DNA of 64,000 nucleotides from Pseudomonadota bacterium. GTDB lineage: Bacteria > Pseudomonadota > Alphaproteobacteria > Acetobacterales > Acetobacteraceae. The notes beneath the pieces are model-generated. The model searched no databases. It was not told the DNA's origin and saw only the letters and a program-made list of their open reading frames with translations. The stretch's first letter is position 1. Every line of letters begins with the position of its first letter. Both the position numbers and the translations under genes were made by a program. Below, piece after piece: positions 16,215 to 28,296 of this stretch. Where the stretch lies: positions 1 through 64,000 of the forward strand of contig JAJZES010000015.1 of the NCBI GenBank assembly GCA_021845985.1. Reading direction: 5' to 3'.

Positions 16215-18365
16215 GTGGCGGAACGCTCGTTTGCGCGGGAAGTGCAGGATTTGCGGCTCGGGGCGGGGCAGGAGTTCCGCGGCGAAGGCATCCTCGCGGT
16301 CACCAAGGCGCTGTTGCAGTCCGGCGTCGGCTACGTCGCCGGCTATCAGGGCGCGCCGATATCGCATCTGATGGACGTGCTTGCCGATGCGCAGGACATC
16401 CTCGGTGATCTCGGCGTGCATTACGAAGCCTCGGCCAGCGAGGCCGCCGCCGCCTCCACCCTCGCCGCCTCGGTCATGTACCCGATCCGCGGCGCGGTGA
16501 CGTGGAAATCCACCGCCGGCACCAATGTCGCCTCCGACGCGCTGTCCAACCTCGCCTCCGGCGGCGTCAGCGGCGGCGCGCTCATCGTCATCGGCGAGGA
16601 TTATGGCGAAGGCTCCTCGATCATGCAGGAGCGCACCCATGCCTTTGCCATGAAAAGCCAGATCTGGCTGCTCGACCCGCGCCCCAACCTGCCCAGCATC
16701 GTGCGCGCGGTGGAAGACGGGTTCGCCCTGTCGGAAGCCTCCAATACCCCGGTGATGCTGGAACTGCGCATCCGCGCCTGCCATGTGCATGGCAGTTTCA
16801 TATGCAAGGACAACGTCGCCCCCGCCTTCCCGCTCGCCCGCGCGCTCGAACATCCGCGGCGCGACCTCAGCCGCGTCGTGCTGCCGCCGGCCAGCTTCGC
16901 CCATGAGCGGGAAAAGATCGCCACCCGCTGGCCCGCCGCCGCCGCCTTCATCCGCGACCGCGGCATGAACGAGACCTTCGCCGGCGATGTCGATGACATC
17001 GGCATCATCCTGCAGGGCGGCATGTACAACGGGGTGATGCGCGCGCTGTCGCTGTTCGGGCTGGCCGATGTCTGGGGCGGCACGCGCATCCCGCTGCATG
17101 TGCTCAACGTGACCTATCCGCTGCTCGACGACGAGCTGGCGGCGTTCTGCCGCGACAAGCGCGCCGTGCTGGTGGTCGAGGAAGGCCAGCCCGAGTTCAT
17201 CGAGCAGGCGCTCAACACCATCCTGCGCCGCGCCGGCGTCGCCACCGCCATCGCCGGCAAGGACGCGCTGACCATGGCCGGGGAATATACCGCGACGGTG
17301 CTGGTGGACGGCGTCCGCCGCTTCCTCGACCGCTATGCGCCGGCGCTGCTGCGCGACGCGCGCACGCCGCCGGACCCGGCCGGCGTGCTGCGCTCGGCCG
17401 CGGTGCAGGCGCTGGCGCCGGTGGTGCCGGCGCGCCCGCCGAGCTTCTGCACCGGCTGCCCGGAGCGGCCGATTTTCTCGGCGCTGACGCTGGCCCAGAA
17501 GGAACTCGGCGAGCACCACATCGCCGCCGACATCGGCTGCCACCTGTTCTCGATCAATCCGCCGTTCAACCTCGGCACCACCACGATGGGCTACGGCCTC
17601 GGCGCATCGTCCTCCGCCGGGCTGCAGGTCAAGGCCGGCAAACGGCCGATCTCGGTGATGGGCGATGGCGGGTTCTGGCATAACGGGCTGGCCAGCGGCG
17701 TCTCCAACGCCGTGTTCAACAAGCATGACGGCGTGCTGCTGCTGGTCGATAACCATTACTCGGCGGCGACCGGCGGGCAGGACATTCCCTCCTCGCGCGC
17801 CGCCAACCGCTCGCGCAGCACCAACCACCCGATCGAGGCGGCGGTGCGCGGTGTCGGCGCGCGCTGGGTGCGGCGGACCAATCACACTTATTCGGTGGCG
17901 AAGCTGCGCGACATGCTGCGCGAGGCGCTGACCACCAAGGATGACGGCCCGAAAATCGTCATCGCGTCGAGCGAGTGCATGCTCAACCGCCAGCGCCGCG
18001 AAAAGCCGGCCTTCGCCGCGGCGATCAAGCGCGGCGAGCGGCAGGTCAAGCCGCGTTTCGGCGTCGATGAAGACATCTGCACCGGCGACCATGCCTGCAT
18101 CCGCCTGTCCGGCTGCCCGAGCCTGTCGATCAAGGACAGCGCCGACCCGCTGAAAGAAGACCCGGTCGCCGCCATCGACAACACCTGCGTCGGCTGCGGC
18201 AATTGCGGCGAGGTGGCGGAAGCGGCGGTGCTCTGCCCGAGCTTCTGGCGCGGCGACGTGGTGCATAACCCGAGCTGGCTGGAACGCCGGCTGGACCGGC
18301 TGCGCCGGCGCGTCATCGGCGCCCTGGCGCAGCGGCGCGATGCCCGCCGGCTGGCGGTTGCCTGA
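16215..18365 (+). CDS. iorA: Indolepyruvate:ferredoxin oxidoreductase, alpha subunit (IorA-like)
   Basis: A 716-residue thiamine-pyrophosphate enzyme that oxidatively decarboxylates aryl-pyruvates to aryl-acetyl-CoA. The N-terminal PFOR-type pyrimidine domain carries GYQGAPISHLMDV, and the central TPP domain carries GDGGFWHNGLASGVSNAVFN (about residues 480-500). The C-terminal ferredoxin module has ICTGDHACIRLSGCPS and CVGCGNCGEVAEAAVLCPS; the first group has the spacing usual for bacterial IorA rather than the classic CxxCxxC. I chose the GTG at 16215 because AGGAGGGG lies 4 bases upstream. iorB follows after a single base. Confidence 0.85.
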   Translation: MAERSFAREVQDLRLGAGQEFRGEGILAVTKALLQSGVGYVAGYQGAPISHLMDVLADAQDILGDLGVHYEASASEAAAASTLAASVMYPIRGAVTWKSTAGTNVASDALSNLASGGVSGGALIVIGEDYGEGSSIMQERTHAFAMKSQIWLLDPRPNLPSIVRAVEDGFALSEASNTPVMLELRIRACHVHGSFICKDNVAPAFPLARALEHPRRDLSRVVLPPASFAHEREKIATRWPAAAAFIRDRGMNETFAGDVDDIGIILQGGMYNGVMRALSLFGLADVWGGTRIPLHVLNVTYPLLDDELAAFCRDKRAVLVVEEGQPEFIEQALNTILRRAGVATAIAGKDALTMAGEYTATVLVDGVRRFLDRYAPALLRDARTPPDPAGVLRSAAVQALAPVVPARPPSFCTGCPERPIFSALTLAQKELGEHHIAADIGCHLFSINPPFNLGTTTMGYGLGASSSAGLQVKAGKRPISVMGDGGFWHNGLASGVSNAVFNKHDGVLLLVDNHYSAATGGQDIPSSRAANRSRSTNHPIEAAVRGVGARWVRRTNHTYSVAKLRDMLREALTTKDDGPKIVIASSECMLNRQRREKPAFAAAIKRGERQVKPRFGVDEDICTGDHACIRLSGCPSLSIKDSADPLKEDPVAAIDNTCVGCGNCGEVAEAAVLCPSFWRGDVVHNPSWLERRLDRLRRRVIGALAQRRDARRLAVA

Positions 18366-18366
18366 G

Positions 18367-19922
18367 ATGGACGGGTTTCTGCCGCTGCATGAGGACCGGC
18401 CGATCGGCGTCGCCATCATGGCGATGGGCGGCCAGGGCGGCGGCGTGCTGGCCGACTGGATCGTCGCGCTGGCCGAGGCCGAAGGGTTTCATGCGCAATC
18501 GACCTCGGTGCCCGGCGTCGCCCAGCGCACCGGGGCGACGATCTATTTCGTCGAGCTGATCCGTCCGCGCCCCGGCCGCGCCCCGGTGCTGTCGCTGATG
18601 CCGGTGCCGGGCGATGTCGATGTGGTGATCGCCGCCGAACTGATGGAGGCCGGACGGGCGATGCAGCGCGGCCTGGTGTCGCCCGAGCGCACCACGCTGA
18701 TTGCCTCCACCCACCGCGCCCTGGCGGTGACCGAAAAGGCGCGACCCGGCGACGGCCGCGCCGATCCGGCCGCCGTGCTGGCGGCGGCGCAGAGCGTGGC
18801 GCTGCGGTTTCTCGCCGCCGACATGCAGGAGGCGGCGGATCGCGCCGGCAGCGTGATCTCGGCGGCGCTGTTCGGCGCGCTCGCCGCCTCCGGCGCCCTG
18901 CCCTTCCCGCGCGCCGCCTTCGAGGCGACGATCGAGGCGGCCGGCGTCGGCGTCGCCGGCAGCCTGCGCGCCTTCGCCGCCGGGTTCGACGCGGTGACGG
19001 CGCCCCCCACCGCCGCCGCGCCAGCCGCCGCCGTGCCCTCGGTCGCGCGTGGCGGCAGCGACGCCGAGCGCGCCGAACTCGACCGCGCGCTGCGCCGCAT
19101 CAGCGAGGCGTTTGCGGCCCCGGCGCAGGACATGTTGCGCCACGGACTGGGCCGCCTCGTCGATTATCAGGACGCGGCCTATGGGCATGAATATCTCGAC
19201 CGCGTGGCCCGGCTGGCGGCGCTCGACGCGGCGGCGCAGGGCTTTGCGCTGACCGTCGAGGCGGCCCGACAGGTCGCCGTGGCGATGTCCTATGACGACG
19301 TGATCCGCGTCGCCGATCTCAAGACGCGAGGCGCGCGGATCGACCGCGTGCGCGCCGAGGCCGCGGTGCGGGACGGGCAGATCCTCGGCACCACCGAGTT
19401 TTTCCATCCGCGCGTCGAGGAAATCTGCGCCATGCTGCCGGCCCGGCTGGGGGCGGCGGTCGAGGCGTCGCCGGCGCTGACCCGGCTGCTCGGCGTGCTG
19501 TTCGCGCGCGGCCGGCGCATCCGCACCGACCGGCTCGGCGGCTATCTGCTGCTTTATGCCATCGCCGGCCTGCGCCGGCGGCGGCGCGGGCTGCTGCGCC
19601 ACGGCCGCGAACAGGCGCATCTGGCGGCGTGGCTGGCGCTGGCCGAGCGTTATGCCGCCGGCGACTACCGGCTGGCGGTGGAAATCGTCAAATCCCGCCG
19701 GCTGGTCAAAGGCTACAGCGACACGCATGCGCGCGGCCTGTCGAAGTTCGATCGCGTGCTCGGCGCGGTGCCGGCGCTGGCCGGGCGGGCCGACGGCGCC
19801 GACTGGCTGCGCCGGCTGCGCGATGCGGCGCTGGCCGACGAGGATGCAACGATGCTGGACGGCGCGCTGGCGACCATCGCCACGCTCGACCATGTGCCAC
19901 GCCCGAAGGGGGAAAAAGTGCA

Positions 19923-19926
<4 letters not shown>
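18367..19926 (+). CDS. iorB: Indolepyruvate:ferredoxin oxidoreductase, beta subunit with C-terminal DUF6537-like domain
   Basis: A 519-residue protein. The first 200 residues form the PFOR gamma-type domain (AIMAMGGQGGGVLADW, then STSVPGVAQRTGATIYFVE), and the remainder is a long helical domain typical of bacterial IorB proteins (ALDAAAQGFALTVEAARQVAVAMSYDDVIRVADLK, read in parts). It would partner IorA. Between them, at about residues 215-240, is an Ala/Pro-rich linker. The stop overlaps the next gene, a cyclase-family hydrolase, by 4 bases. Confidence 0.82.
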
Positions 19927-22740
<2,814 letters not shown>

Positions 22741-22780
22741 TGGCCGAGCCGCGCGCCGCCCTGCCAGCACTGCCGTCGCG

Positions 22781-24076
22781 GTGACGCCCGCCGCCCGTCT
22801 CGCTGCCGCGATCGAATTGCTGGCGGCCATCGAGGGCGATCCGCGGCGGCCGGCCGATGCCGTCGCCAACGAGTTCTTCCGCGCCCGCCGCTTCATCGGC
22901 GGCGGCGACCGGCGCGCCGTGTCCGACCGCGTCTGGTCGGTGCTGCGCGCCCGCCGCCGGCTCGGCTGGTGGCTGGCGCGCATGGCGGCGGCGGCCACCC
23001 CGCGCCTGCTGGTCGCCGCCTCGGTGGTGCTGCAGGGCTGGACGGTCGATGGCGTCGGCAAATCCTTCTCTGGCGGCCGCTTCGGCGCCGACCCGCTGAT
23101 CGCCGAGGAAGCGTCGCGGCTGCGCGGCCTGGAGGGCCATACGCTCGACCACCCGGAGATGTCGGACGCGGTGCGGCTGGAGGTGCCAGATTTCGTGCTG
23201 CCGGCGCTGCTGGCGCGCTTCGGCCCCGAGCTCGACGCCGAGCTGGCGGCAATGGCCGAGCCGGCGCCGCTCGACCTGCGGGTCAACACGCTGAAGGCGA
23301 CGCGCGCGCAGGCGCAGGACTCGCTCGCCGCCGAGGGGGTCGAGGCGACGCCGACGTCGCTGTCGCCGTTCGGGCTGCGCGTGGCCGGCCGCCGCCCGGT
23401 CACCGCCGGGCGCACGTTTCAGCAAGGGCTGGTGGAAATCCAGGACGAGGGCAGCCAGCTTCTCGCCGTTCTGGTCGATGCGCGGCCGGAGATGCGCGTC
23501 GCTGACTGGTGCGCCGGCGCCGGCGGCAAGACTCTGGCGCTGGCGATGCTGATGGAAAATCGCGGCCACATCGCCGCCTGCGACGTATCCGCCGCGCGGC
23601 TCGATGGCGCGGTGCGCCGGCTGCGCCGCGCCGGCGTCCACAACGTCGAACGCCACCTCGTCGAACCGGGCGACAAATGGCTTAAGCGGCGCGAGGGTGG
23701 CTTCGATCGCGTGCTGGTCGATGCGCCCTGCACCGGCACCGGAACATGGCGGCGCAACCCGGACGCGCGGCTGCGCCTGTCGGCGCGCGATCTCGCCGAG
23801 TTGCTGGTCAAGCAGGCCGACATTCTGGCGCGCGCGGCACGGCTGGTTCGCAACGGCGGCCGACTGATATACGCTACCTGCTCGCTGCTGATCGAGGAAA
23901 ACGAGGCGCAGGTGCAATCCTTCCTTGCCGCCCACCCGCAGTTCTCGGTGCTGCCGCTGGCGCGGGCGTGGCCGCTGCCGGGCGAGCCGCCCTGCCCCGG
24001 CCCGTTTCTGGCGCTGACCCCGCGGCGCCACGGCACCGACGGATTTTTCGGGGCGGTGCTGGAGCGCGCCGCGTGA
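22781..24076 (+). CDS. rsmB: RsmB/NOP-family 16S rRNA cytosine-5 methyltransferase
   Basis: A 431-residue RNA m5C methyltransferase. Residues 1-150 form the NusB-like N-terminal domain, and the SAM site is DWCAGAGGKTLALA (about 241). The two catalytic cysteines are in VDAPCTGTGTWRRNP (about 316) and ATCSLL (about 367). By family it methylates a small-subunit rRNA cytosine. The start is a GTG at 22781; an ATG nearer the guaB stop is out of frame and closes after 14 codons. Its stop overlaps the acetyltransferase start (GTGA). Confidence 0.86.
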   Translation: MTPAARLAAAIELLAAIEGDPRRPADAVANEFFRARRFIGGGDRRAVSDRVWSVLRARRRLGWWLARMAAAATPRLLVAASVVLQGWTVDGVGKSFSGGRFGADPLIAEEASRLRGLEGHTLDHPEMSDAVRLEVPDFVLPALLARFGPELDAELAAMAEPAPLDLRVNTLKATRAQAQDSLAAEGVEATPTSLSPFGLRVAGRRPVTAGRTFQQGLVEIQDEGSQLLAVLVDARPEMRVADWCAGAGGKTLALAMLMENRGHIAACDVSAARLDGAVRRLRRAGVHNVERHLVEPGDKWLKRREGGFDRVLVDAPCTGTGTWRRNPDARLRLSARDLAELLVKQADILARAARLVRNGGRLIYATCSLLIEENEAQVQSFLAAHPQFSVLPLARAWPLPGEPPCPGPFLALTPRRHGTDGFFGAVLERAA

Positions 24077-24642
24077 TCACCATTCGCCGCGCCCGCCCGC
24101 TCGATGCCGCGGCGATCGGCGAGGTTCACGTCGCAGCGTGGCGCAGCGCCTATCCCGGCATATTGCCCGATACCTACCTCGCCGGCCTCTCGGTGCCGCG
24201 GCAGGCGAGCTATTACGACAGCGCCATCCGCTCGGGGATTGGCGTGCATGTCGCCGCGGCCTCGGGCGCCGATCTCGGCCTGCCCGGCAGCCCGGCACGC
24301 GTCGTTGGTTTCGTCACCGGCAGCCCGGCGCGCATCGGCCGTTGGACCGACCCGCCGGGCGAGGGCGAGATCGAAACGCTCTACGTGCTGGACGACTGGC
24401 GCGAGCGCGGCCTCGGCCGGCGGCTGATGCGCGCGGCGGCGGCGCATCTCGCCGCCGCCGGCTGCCGCTCGGCCTTCGTCTGGGTGCTGCGGGCGAACCC
24501 GAGCCGCTGGTTCTACGAGCGGCTCGGCGGGCGTGCGGCGGCGGAGGCGACGGTGCAGGTGGCCGGCGTGCCGGTGGTGCAGACCGCCTATCTGTGGACG
24601 CCGATCGAAAAGCTGGTGCAGGCGACCTCGCTCGCCCCCTGA
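24073..24642 (+). CDS. GNAT-family N-acetyltransferase
   Basis: A 189-residue GNAT acetyltransferase with a GTG start overlapping the rsmB stop. Motif A is ETLYVLDDWRERGLGRRLMRAAA (seen in parts at about residues 98-122), in which RGLGRRL is the acetyl-CoA pyrophosphate loop. Motif B follows in FVWVLRANPSRWFYERLGGR. The N-terminal AWRSAYPGILPDTYLAGLS matches a common soluble GNAT subgroup. The substrate is unknown. It converges on ppa, with only one base between the stop codons. Confidence 0.82.
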   Translation: MITIRRARPLDAAAIGEVHVAAWRSAYPGILPDTYLAGLSVPRQASYYDSAIRSGIGVHVAAASGADLGLPGSPARVVGFVTGSPARIGRWTDPPGEGEIETLYVLDDWRERGLGRRLMRAAAAHLAAAGCRSAFVWVLRANPSRWFYERLGGRAAAEATVQVAGVPVVQTAYLWTPIEKLVQATSLAP

Positions 24643-24643
24643 G

Positions 24644-25177
24644 CTAGGCCTTGGCCTGCTCGCGTTGGATCGCCTCGACGATCAGCCGCCGCGCCTCCTC
24701 GGCGCCGCCCCAGCCGAGCACCTTGACCCATTTACCGGCTTCCAGATCCTTGTAGTGCTCGAAGAAATGCTGGATCTGCTCCAGCGTGATCTGCGGCAGA
24801 TCGGTGTAGGTCTTCACATGCAGATACCGCTTGGTCAGCTTGGGCGACGGCACGGCGATGATTTTTTCGTCGCCGCCGCCGTCATCCTCCATCTTCAGCA
24901 CGCCGACCGGACAGACATTGATCACCGCACCGGGCAGAATCGGCCGCGTGTTGGCGATCAGCACGTCGATCGGATCGCCGTCATCGGACAAGGTGTGCGG
25001 CACGAAGCCGTAATTGCCGGGATAGCGCATCGGCGTGTGCAGAAAGCGATCGACGAACAAAGTCCCCGCCTCCTTGTTCATCTCATATTTGATCGGCTCG
25101 CCACCGATCGGCACCTCGATGATGACATTGACGTCGTTCGGCGGGTTGTTGCCGATGGCGATGGCGTCGAGGCGCAT
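24644..25177 (-). CDS. ppa: Inorganic pyrophosphatase
   Basis: A 177-residue type-I soluble pyrophosphatase. The signature DGDPIDVLI (about residues 66-74) carries the metal-binding aspartates, and EIP-like and KYEMNKEAG segments fit the family N terminus. [12 protein letters not shown] and the [12 protein letters not shown] terminus are also standard. It removes PPi produced by biosynthesis in the cytoplasm. It is monocistronic by position, convergent with the acetyltransferase gene and about 60 bases from the stop of the Hint-domain gene. Confidence 0.96.
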   Translation of the reverse strand: MRLDAIAIGNNPPNDVNVIIEVPIGGEPIKYEMNKEAGTLFVDRFLHTPMRYPGNYGFVPHTLSDDGDPIDVLIANTRPILPGAVINVCPVGVLKMEDDGGGDEKIIAVPSPKLTKRYLHVKTYTDLPQITLEQIQHFFEHYKDLEAGKWVKVLGWGGAEEARRLIVEAIQREQAKA

Positions 25178-25235
25178 GTCCTGCTCCGATCATGGTCTTG
25201 CGTCGCACGGTATAGCCCACCAGCCACCCGGCGGA

Positions 25236-27275
25236 CTATGCCGCCAGCCGCCCCGCCGCCCGGTGAGGCGCCAGCCAGTAGCGACCGCCGCTGTGCATCA
25301 GGCGCAGCGACAGCGCCGCCGGCCGGGTCAGCTCCGGCAGCGCAATCCACGCCGCGCCGTCGCTCCACCGCCAGTCGCAGCCGGCATCCGCGGCATGCCA
25401 CCCGGCGGTGAAGGCGGCGGCGTCGAGCAGCACGCCGTTCAGCCACAGCGCCGCCGCCACCCCGAGTCGCCGTCCGTCGCGTTGCGCCCCGTCCTGCTCG
25501 TCCGGCACGAAGCTGCGCGAGACGAGGCGCAGCGCGCGCGTGCCGGCCGGCAGCGTTACCGTCAGGGCCTCGGCCGTCGGCCCGCAGCGGCCGAGCACGC
25601 GGCCATCCGCCGACAATACGGCCATCGGGTTTTCCGTCATCCGCCAGCCGAGCCTGCGTGCCTGCGCCAGGGCCGCGGCATGCGCCTGCGCCACGCTGCC
25701 GCCATCCAGGCACAGCCGGGCGCAGCCGCGCTCGGCGTAAGCCGCGAGACTCGCAGCAAGGGAGCCGCCGGCACCGCCGCCGGCGGCGAACTGGCCGCGG
25801 TTGCCGGTGTCGAGGAAGCTTTCCGCCGCCGCGCCCTCCGCCAGCAGCGCATCGTGCCGGTCCAGTTCGACATGGACATAGGTGATGCGCCGCAGTCCCT
25901 GCTGCCGCGCTATGCTGGCGCCGTTGACCAGCAGGCGCGCCGGCACCAGCACGCCGCCGAGCAGCAGCGCATGGTCGGGCGAGAGCAGCAGCTCGCGCCG
26001 CGGTACGCCCGGCGCCAGCGCCCCCGCGGCGATGCGCACCGGCGCGGGTCCGCCGGCCAGATCGACCTCGCGCCGCCCGACCCAGCCCACCGGCGCCCGC
26101 CGCCCGGACGCGGTCCGCACGACATCGCCCGGCGCCAGCGTCTCGACCGGGCGCTCGCCGGCTTCGGTCAGCACCAGCGTTCCGGCGGCGAAACACGGCA
26201 CCACCAATGCACCGCCCGCCGGCGCCACCACCGCGCCGACGATCGGCACCAATATGTTGCTCTCATAGGTGCCGCCATTCAGTGCGAAGGCGATGTTCAC
26301 CGCCTGCCCTGACAGCGACCCGAGATGCTGCGCGTCGAGCGTGATCTCATAGGTCGCGGTCGCCACCGGGCCGGAGGGGCTGAAATCCGCCGTGCCGAAG
26401 GTCTGCGCCGTGACCCCCGCGCCGGACAGGTCGGAATCGGTGATGCTGGCGCCGTGCGCCGTGGTCTGGATGGCGCCGGTCGGGATACCGAGGCCGGTAT
26501 CTGGCGGCCCGCTGTTCAAAACCAGCGGCATCGTCACCGTCTGACCGAGCTCGACGGTGCCGAAATCAATCGTCCGCGTCATCACCCCGCCATAGGGGCC
26601 GAGCAGATTCGGCGCGATCATTTGGCCGGCGCCGGACACCCCCGCCTCGGGCGTGAGCGAATTGTTGCTGCCGAGCGGATTGGCGTCGGTGAAGCTGGTA
26701 GCGCCGGTGAAACGGTCGCCGAGCACGAGGCTGCCGCCGGCGGCCAGCGTCAGCGCGCCGAGATCGGCGTTCAGCGGACCCTGGAAGTTGAGCGATTCGG
26801 CGGCGGTGACGGCGATCGACAGAGTCGTCGCCGGGGTCGCGCGGAACGGCGCGCCAACCCAGAACGCCTGCGACAGATCTAGCGTCGCGCCGGCGGCAAT
26901 CTCGGTGGTTCCGGCGACCAGCGAGGCAGCCTGCAGCACGAGGCTGCCACCGGCCCCGATCAGCAGCGTTCCGGCGGTATAGACCGGCGAGCTTTCGCCC
27001 GACTGCAGCATGACCCGGGCGCCGGGCGCGATCTCCAGCGTCGCCGGGGCGAACTGGCTGCCGGAAATGATGAACCCGCCATTCCCGTCACTGGTTCCGT
27101 CGGGATAGAGACCCTGAACGCCGGAGTTGAATATCGCGGTATCTGTGGCGCCAAGTGCGTGTGTCGGAACACTATTGGTGGTTTGATCGAACCAGTTTGT
27201 CGGGTCGTCGAGATTTTTCGACCCACCGGCTGGCCCGGAACTATCTGCACCGGTCCAGATGAACGTGTCCCCCAT
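25236..27275 (-). CDS. Surface-type repetitive protein with C-terminal Hint (hedgehog/intein) domain
   Basis: A 679-residue protein. Residues 1-310 form a Gly/Ala/Thr-rich beta-repeat region beginning FIWTGADSSG and resembling autotransporter passengers (AGTLLIGAGGSLVLQAASLVAGTTEIAAG and similar, in short units). Residues about 365-515 contain a Hint_2 domain: PCFAAGTLVLTEAGERPVETL with the nucleophile Cys, then LSPDHALLLGGVLVPARLLVNG with the conserved His. No N-terminal signal peptide is present at the chosen start (ATG 27275, GAGGAG upstream), so export by type I secretion is possible but unproven. The tail after Hint is unassigned. Confidence 0.75.
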   Translation of the reverse strand: MGDTFIWTGADSSGPAGGSKNLDDPTNWFDQTTNSVPTHALGATDTAIFNSGVQGLYPDGTSDGNGGFIISGSQFAPATLEIAPGARVMLQSGESSPVYTAGTLLIGAGGSLVLQAASLVAGTTEIAAGATLDLSQAFWVGAPFRATPATTLSIAVTAAESLNFQGPLNADLGALTLAAGGSLVLGDRFTGATSFTDANPLGSNNSLTPEAGVSGAGQMIAPNLLGPYGGVMTRTIDFGTVELGQTVTMPLVLNSGPPDTGLGIPTGAIQTTAHGASITDSDLSGAGVTAQTFGTADFSPSGPVATATYEITLDAQHLGSLSGQAVNIAFALNGGTYESNILVPIVGAVVAPAGGALVVPCFAAGTLVLTEAGERPVETLAPGDVVRTASGRRAPVGWVGRREVDLAGGPAPVRIAAGALAPGVPRRELLLSPDHALLLGGVLVPARLLVNGASIARQQGLRRITYVHVELDRHDALLAEGAAAESFLDTGNRGQFAAGGGAGGSLAASLAAYAERGCARLCLDGGSVAQAHAAALAQARRLGWRMTENPMAVLSADGRVLGRCGPTAEALTVTLPAGTRALRLVSRSFVPDEQDGAQRDGRRLGVAAALWLNGVLLDAAAFTAGWHAADAGCDWRWSDGAAWIALPELTRPAALSLRLMHSGGRYWLAPHRAAGRLAA

Positions 27276-27479
27276 CCGCGACTCCTCAATCTCAATTGCC
27301 ACGTAACATAGATCGGCTGGCGGCGACGCTGCCGACACAAACCCGCTAGCGGCATCAGCCGCATTCCTGGCGTGCCACTGGCTTTGCAATCGTCGCGGCG
27401 GACGCGGGCGTGGGGCGATGCACGCAATGGTCGGACGCAGGATGCTCTATCGCACCTTGCTCGGCGCCGATGCGGCGGT

Positions 27480-27857
27480 GGCGCTATCCCGCTGCTCGGC
27501 CCGACCCTCTTCGGCCAGCCGCCGATGCTCTATGCGACGCTGCTGCTGGCCGGGGCGACGGCGGCGCTGCTGTCGCGCACCCGTTTCGGCCTCAATCTAC
27601 GCGCCGTCGGCGAGAACCCGCGCGCCGCCCGCCGCCAGCATCGCGGTCGGGCGCATGCGCTATGCCGGGGTACTGGCCTCCTGGGCCGGCGCCGGACTGG
27701 CCGGGGCCTATCTGATGCTGTGCCAGGTCGGGGTGTTCCGCGACGGCATCGTCTTCGGCCACGGCTTCATCGCCCTGGCGGTGATGATCCTCGGGCGCCG
27801 GCCGTGCTGGCGATGTCCGGCCTGTTCGGCCGGACCGCCCCAGCACGGCGGTGCTGA
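27480..27857 (+). pseudogene. Decayed sugar/nucleoside-type ABC transporter permease
   Basis: The translation in two frames reconstructs the C-terminal third of a BMP-dependent (nucleoside/simple sugar) ABC permease. Frame one gives AIPLLGPTLFGQPPMLYAT and RFGLNLRAVGENPRAA. After a shift near 27630 a second frame gives ASIAVGRMRYAGVLASW, GLAGAYLMLCQVGVF and GHGFIALAVMILG. A second shift near 27790 returns to the first frame (LAMSGLFGRTAP). The N-terminal two thirds are missing and no intact start exists. It fills most of the gap between the Hint gene and the lipoprotein gene; the rest of that gap shows nothing recognisable. Confidence 0.7.
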
Positions 27858-27887
27858 TGGCAAGTTACGAGCGCGCGTGAGACGCGA

Positions 27888-28235
27888 TCAGAACATGCCC
27901 GGCGTCTGCATGCTCGGATGGGTCATCGCCGTAGTGACATAGTATTCGGCATCGTCCCATCGCTGCATGGAAATCGCCTGTAGTGCCCGTCCCATCTCGC
28001 GCAGCGCCTCGGGTTCGATCGGCAGGTAGTAAGTGCCGTATGGCGTATTGCGGCCCAGCCATTCGTTTTCAGCGCTGTTGATCGCCGACGTTGCCGCCGC
28101 CGCGTCATGCTTCTGGACCGCGAGTTTGGCCTGCTTCAGATAGGCGAGCGGCACATCCGTCTGATCCAGGCCGCAGCCGGCGCCGAGGAGCGCGATGCCG
28201 GACAGCACGAGTGCGGAACGCAGCGAACGGAACAT
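27888..28235 (-). CDS. Small lipoprotein of unknown function
   Basis: A 115-residue protein with a lipoprotein signal: a basic N terminus, hydrophobic core and lipobox LLGAGC with the lipidated Cys at residue 21. The mature part is helical and contains VPLAYLKQAKLAVQKHDAAAATSAI and a Trp/Tyr-rich C terminus (QRWDDAEYYVTTAMTHP). I do not recognise the family. Two helix-repeat-like segments suggest a tetratricopeptide-like pair. It is monocistronic, convergent with the remnant permease and some 60 bases from argJ. Confidence 0.68.
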   Translation of the reverse strand: MFRSLRSALVLSGIALLGAGCGLDQTDVPLAYLKQAKLAVQKHDAAAATSAINSAENEWLGRNTPYGTYYLPIEPEALREMGRALQAISMQRWDDAEYYVTTAMTHPSMQTPGMF

Positions 28236-28296
28236 GATCCCCTCCCGGACGGACCACCAATGATCCTTCTGGGAAATTGCCCGACTCCGCGTCTAT

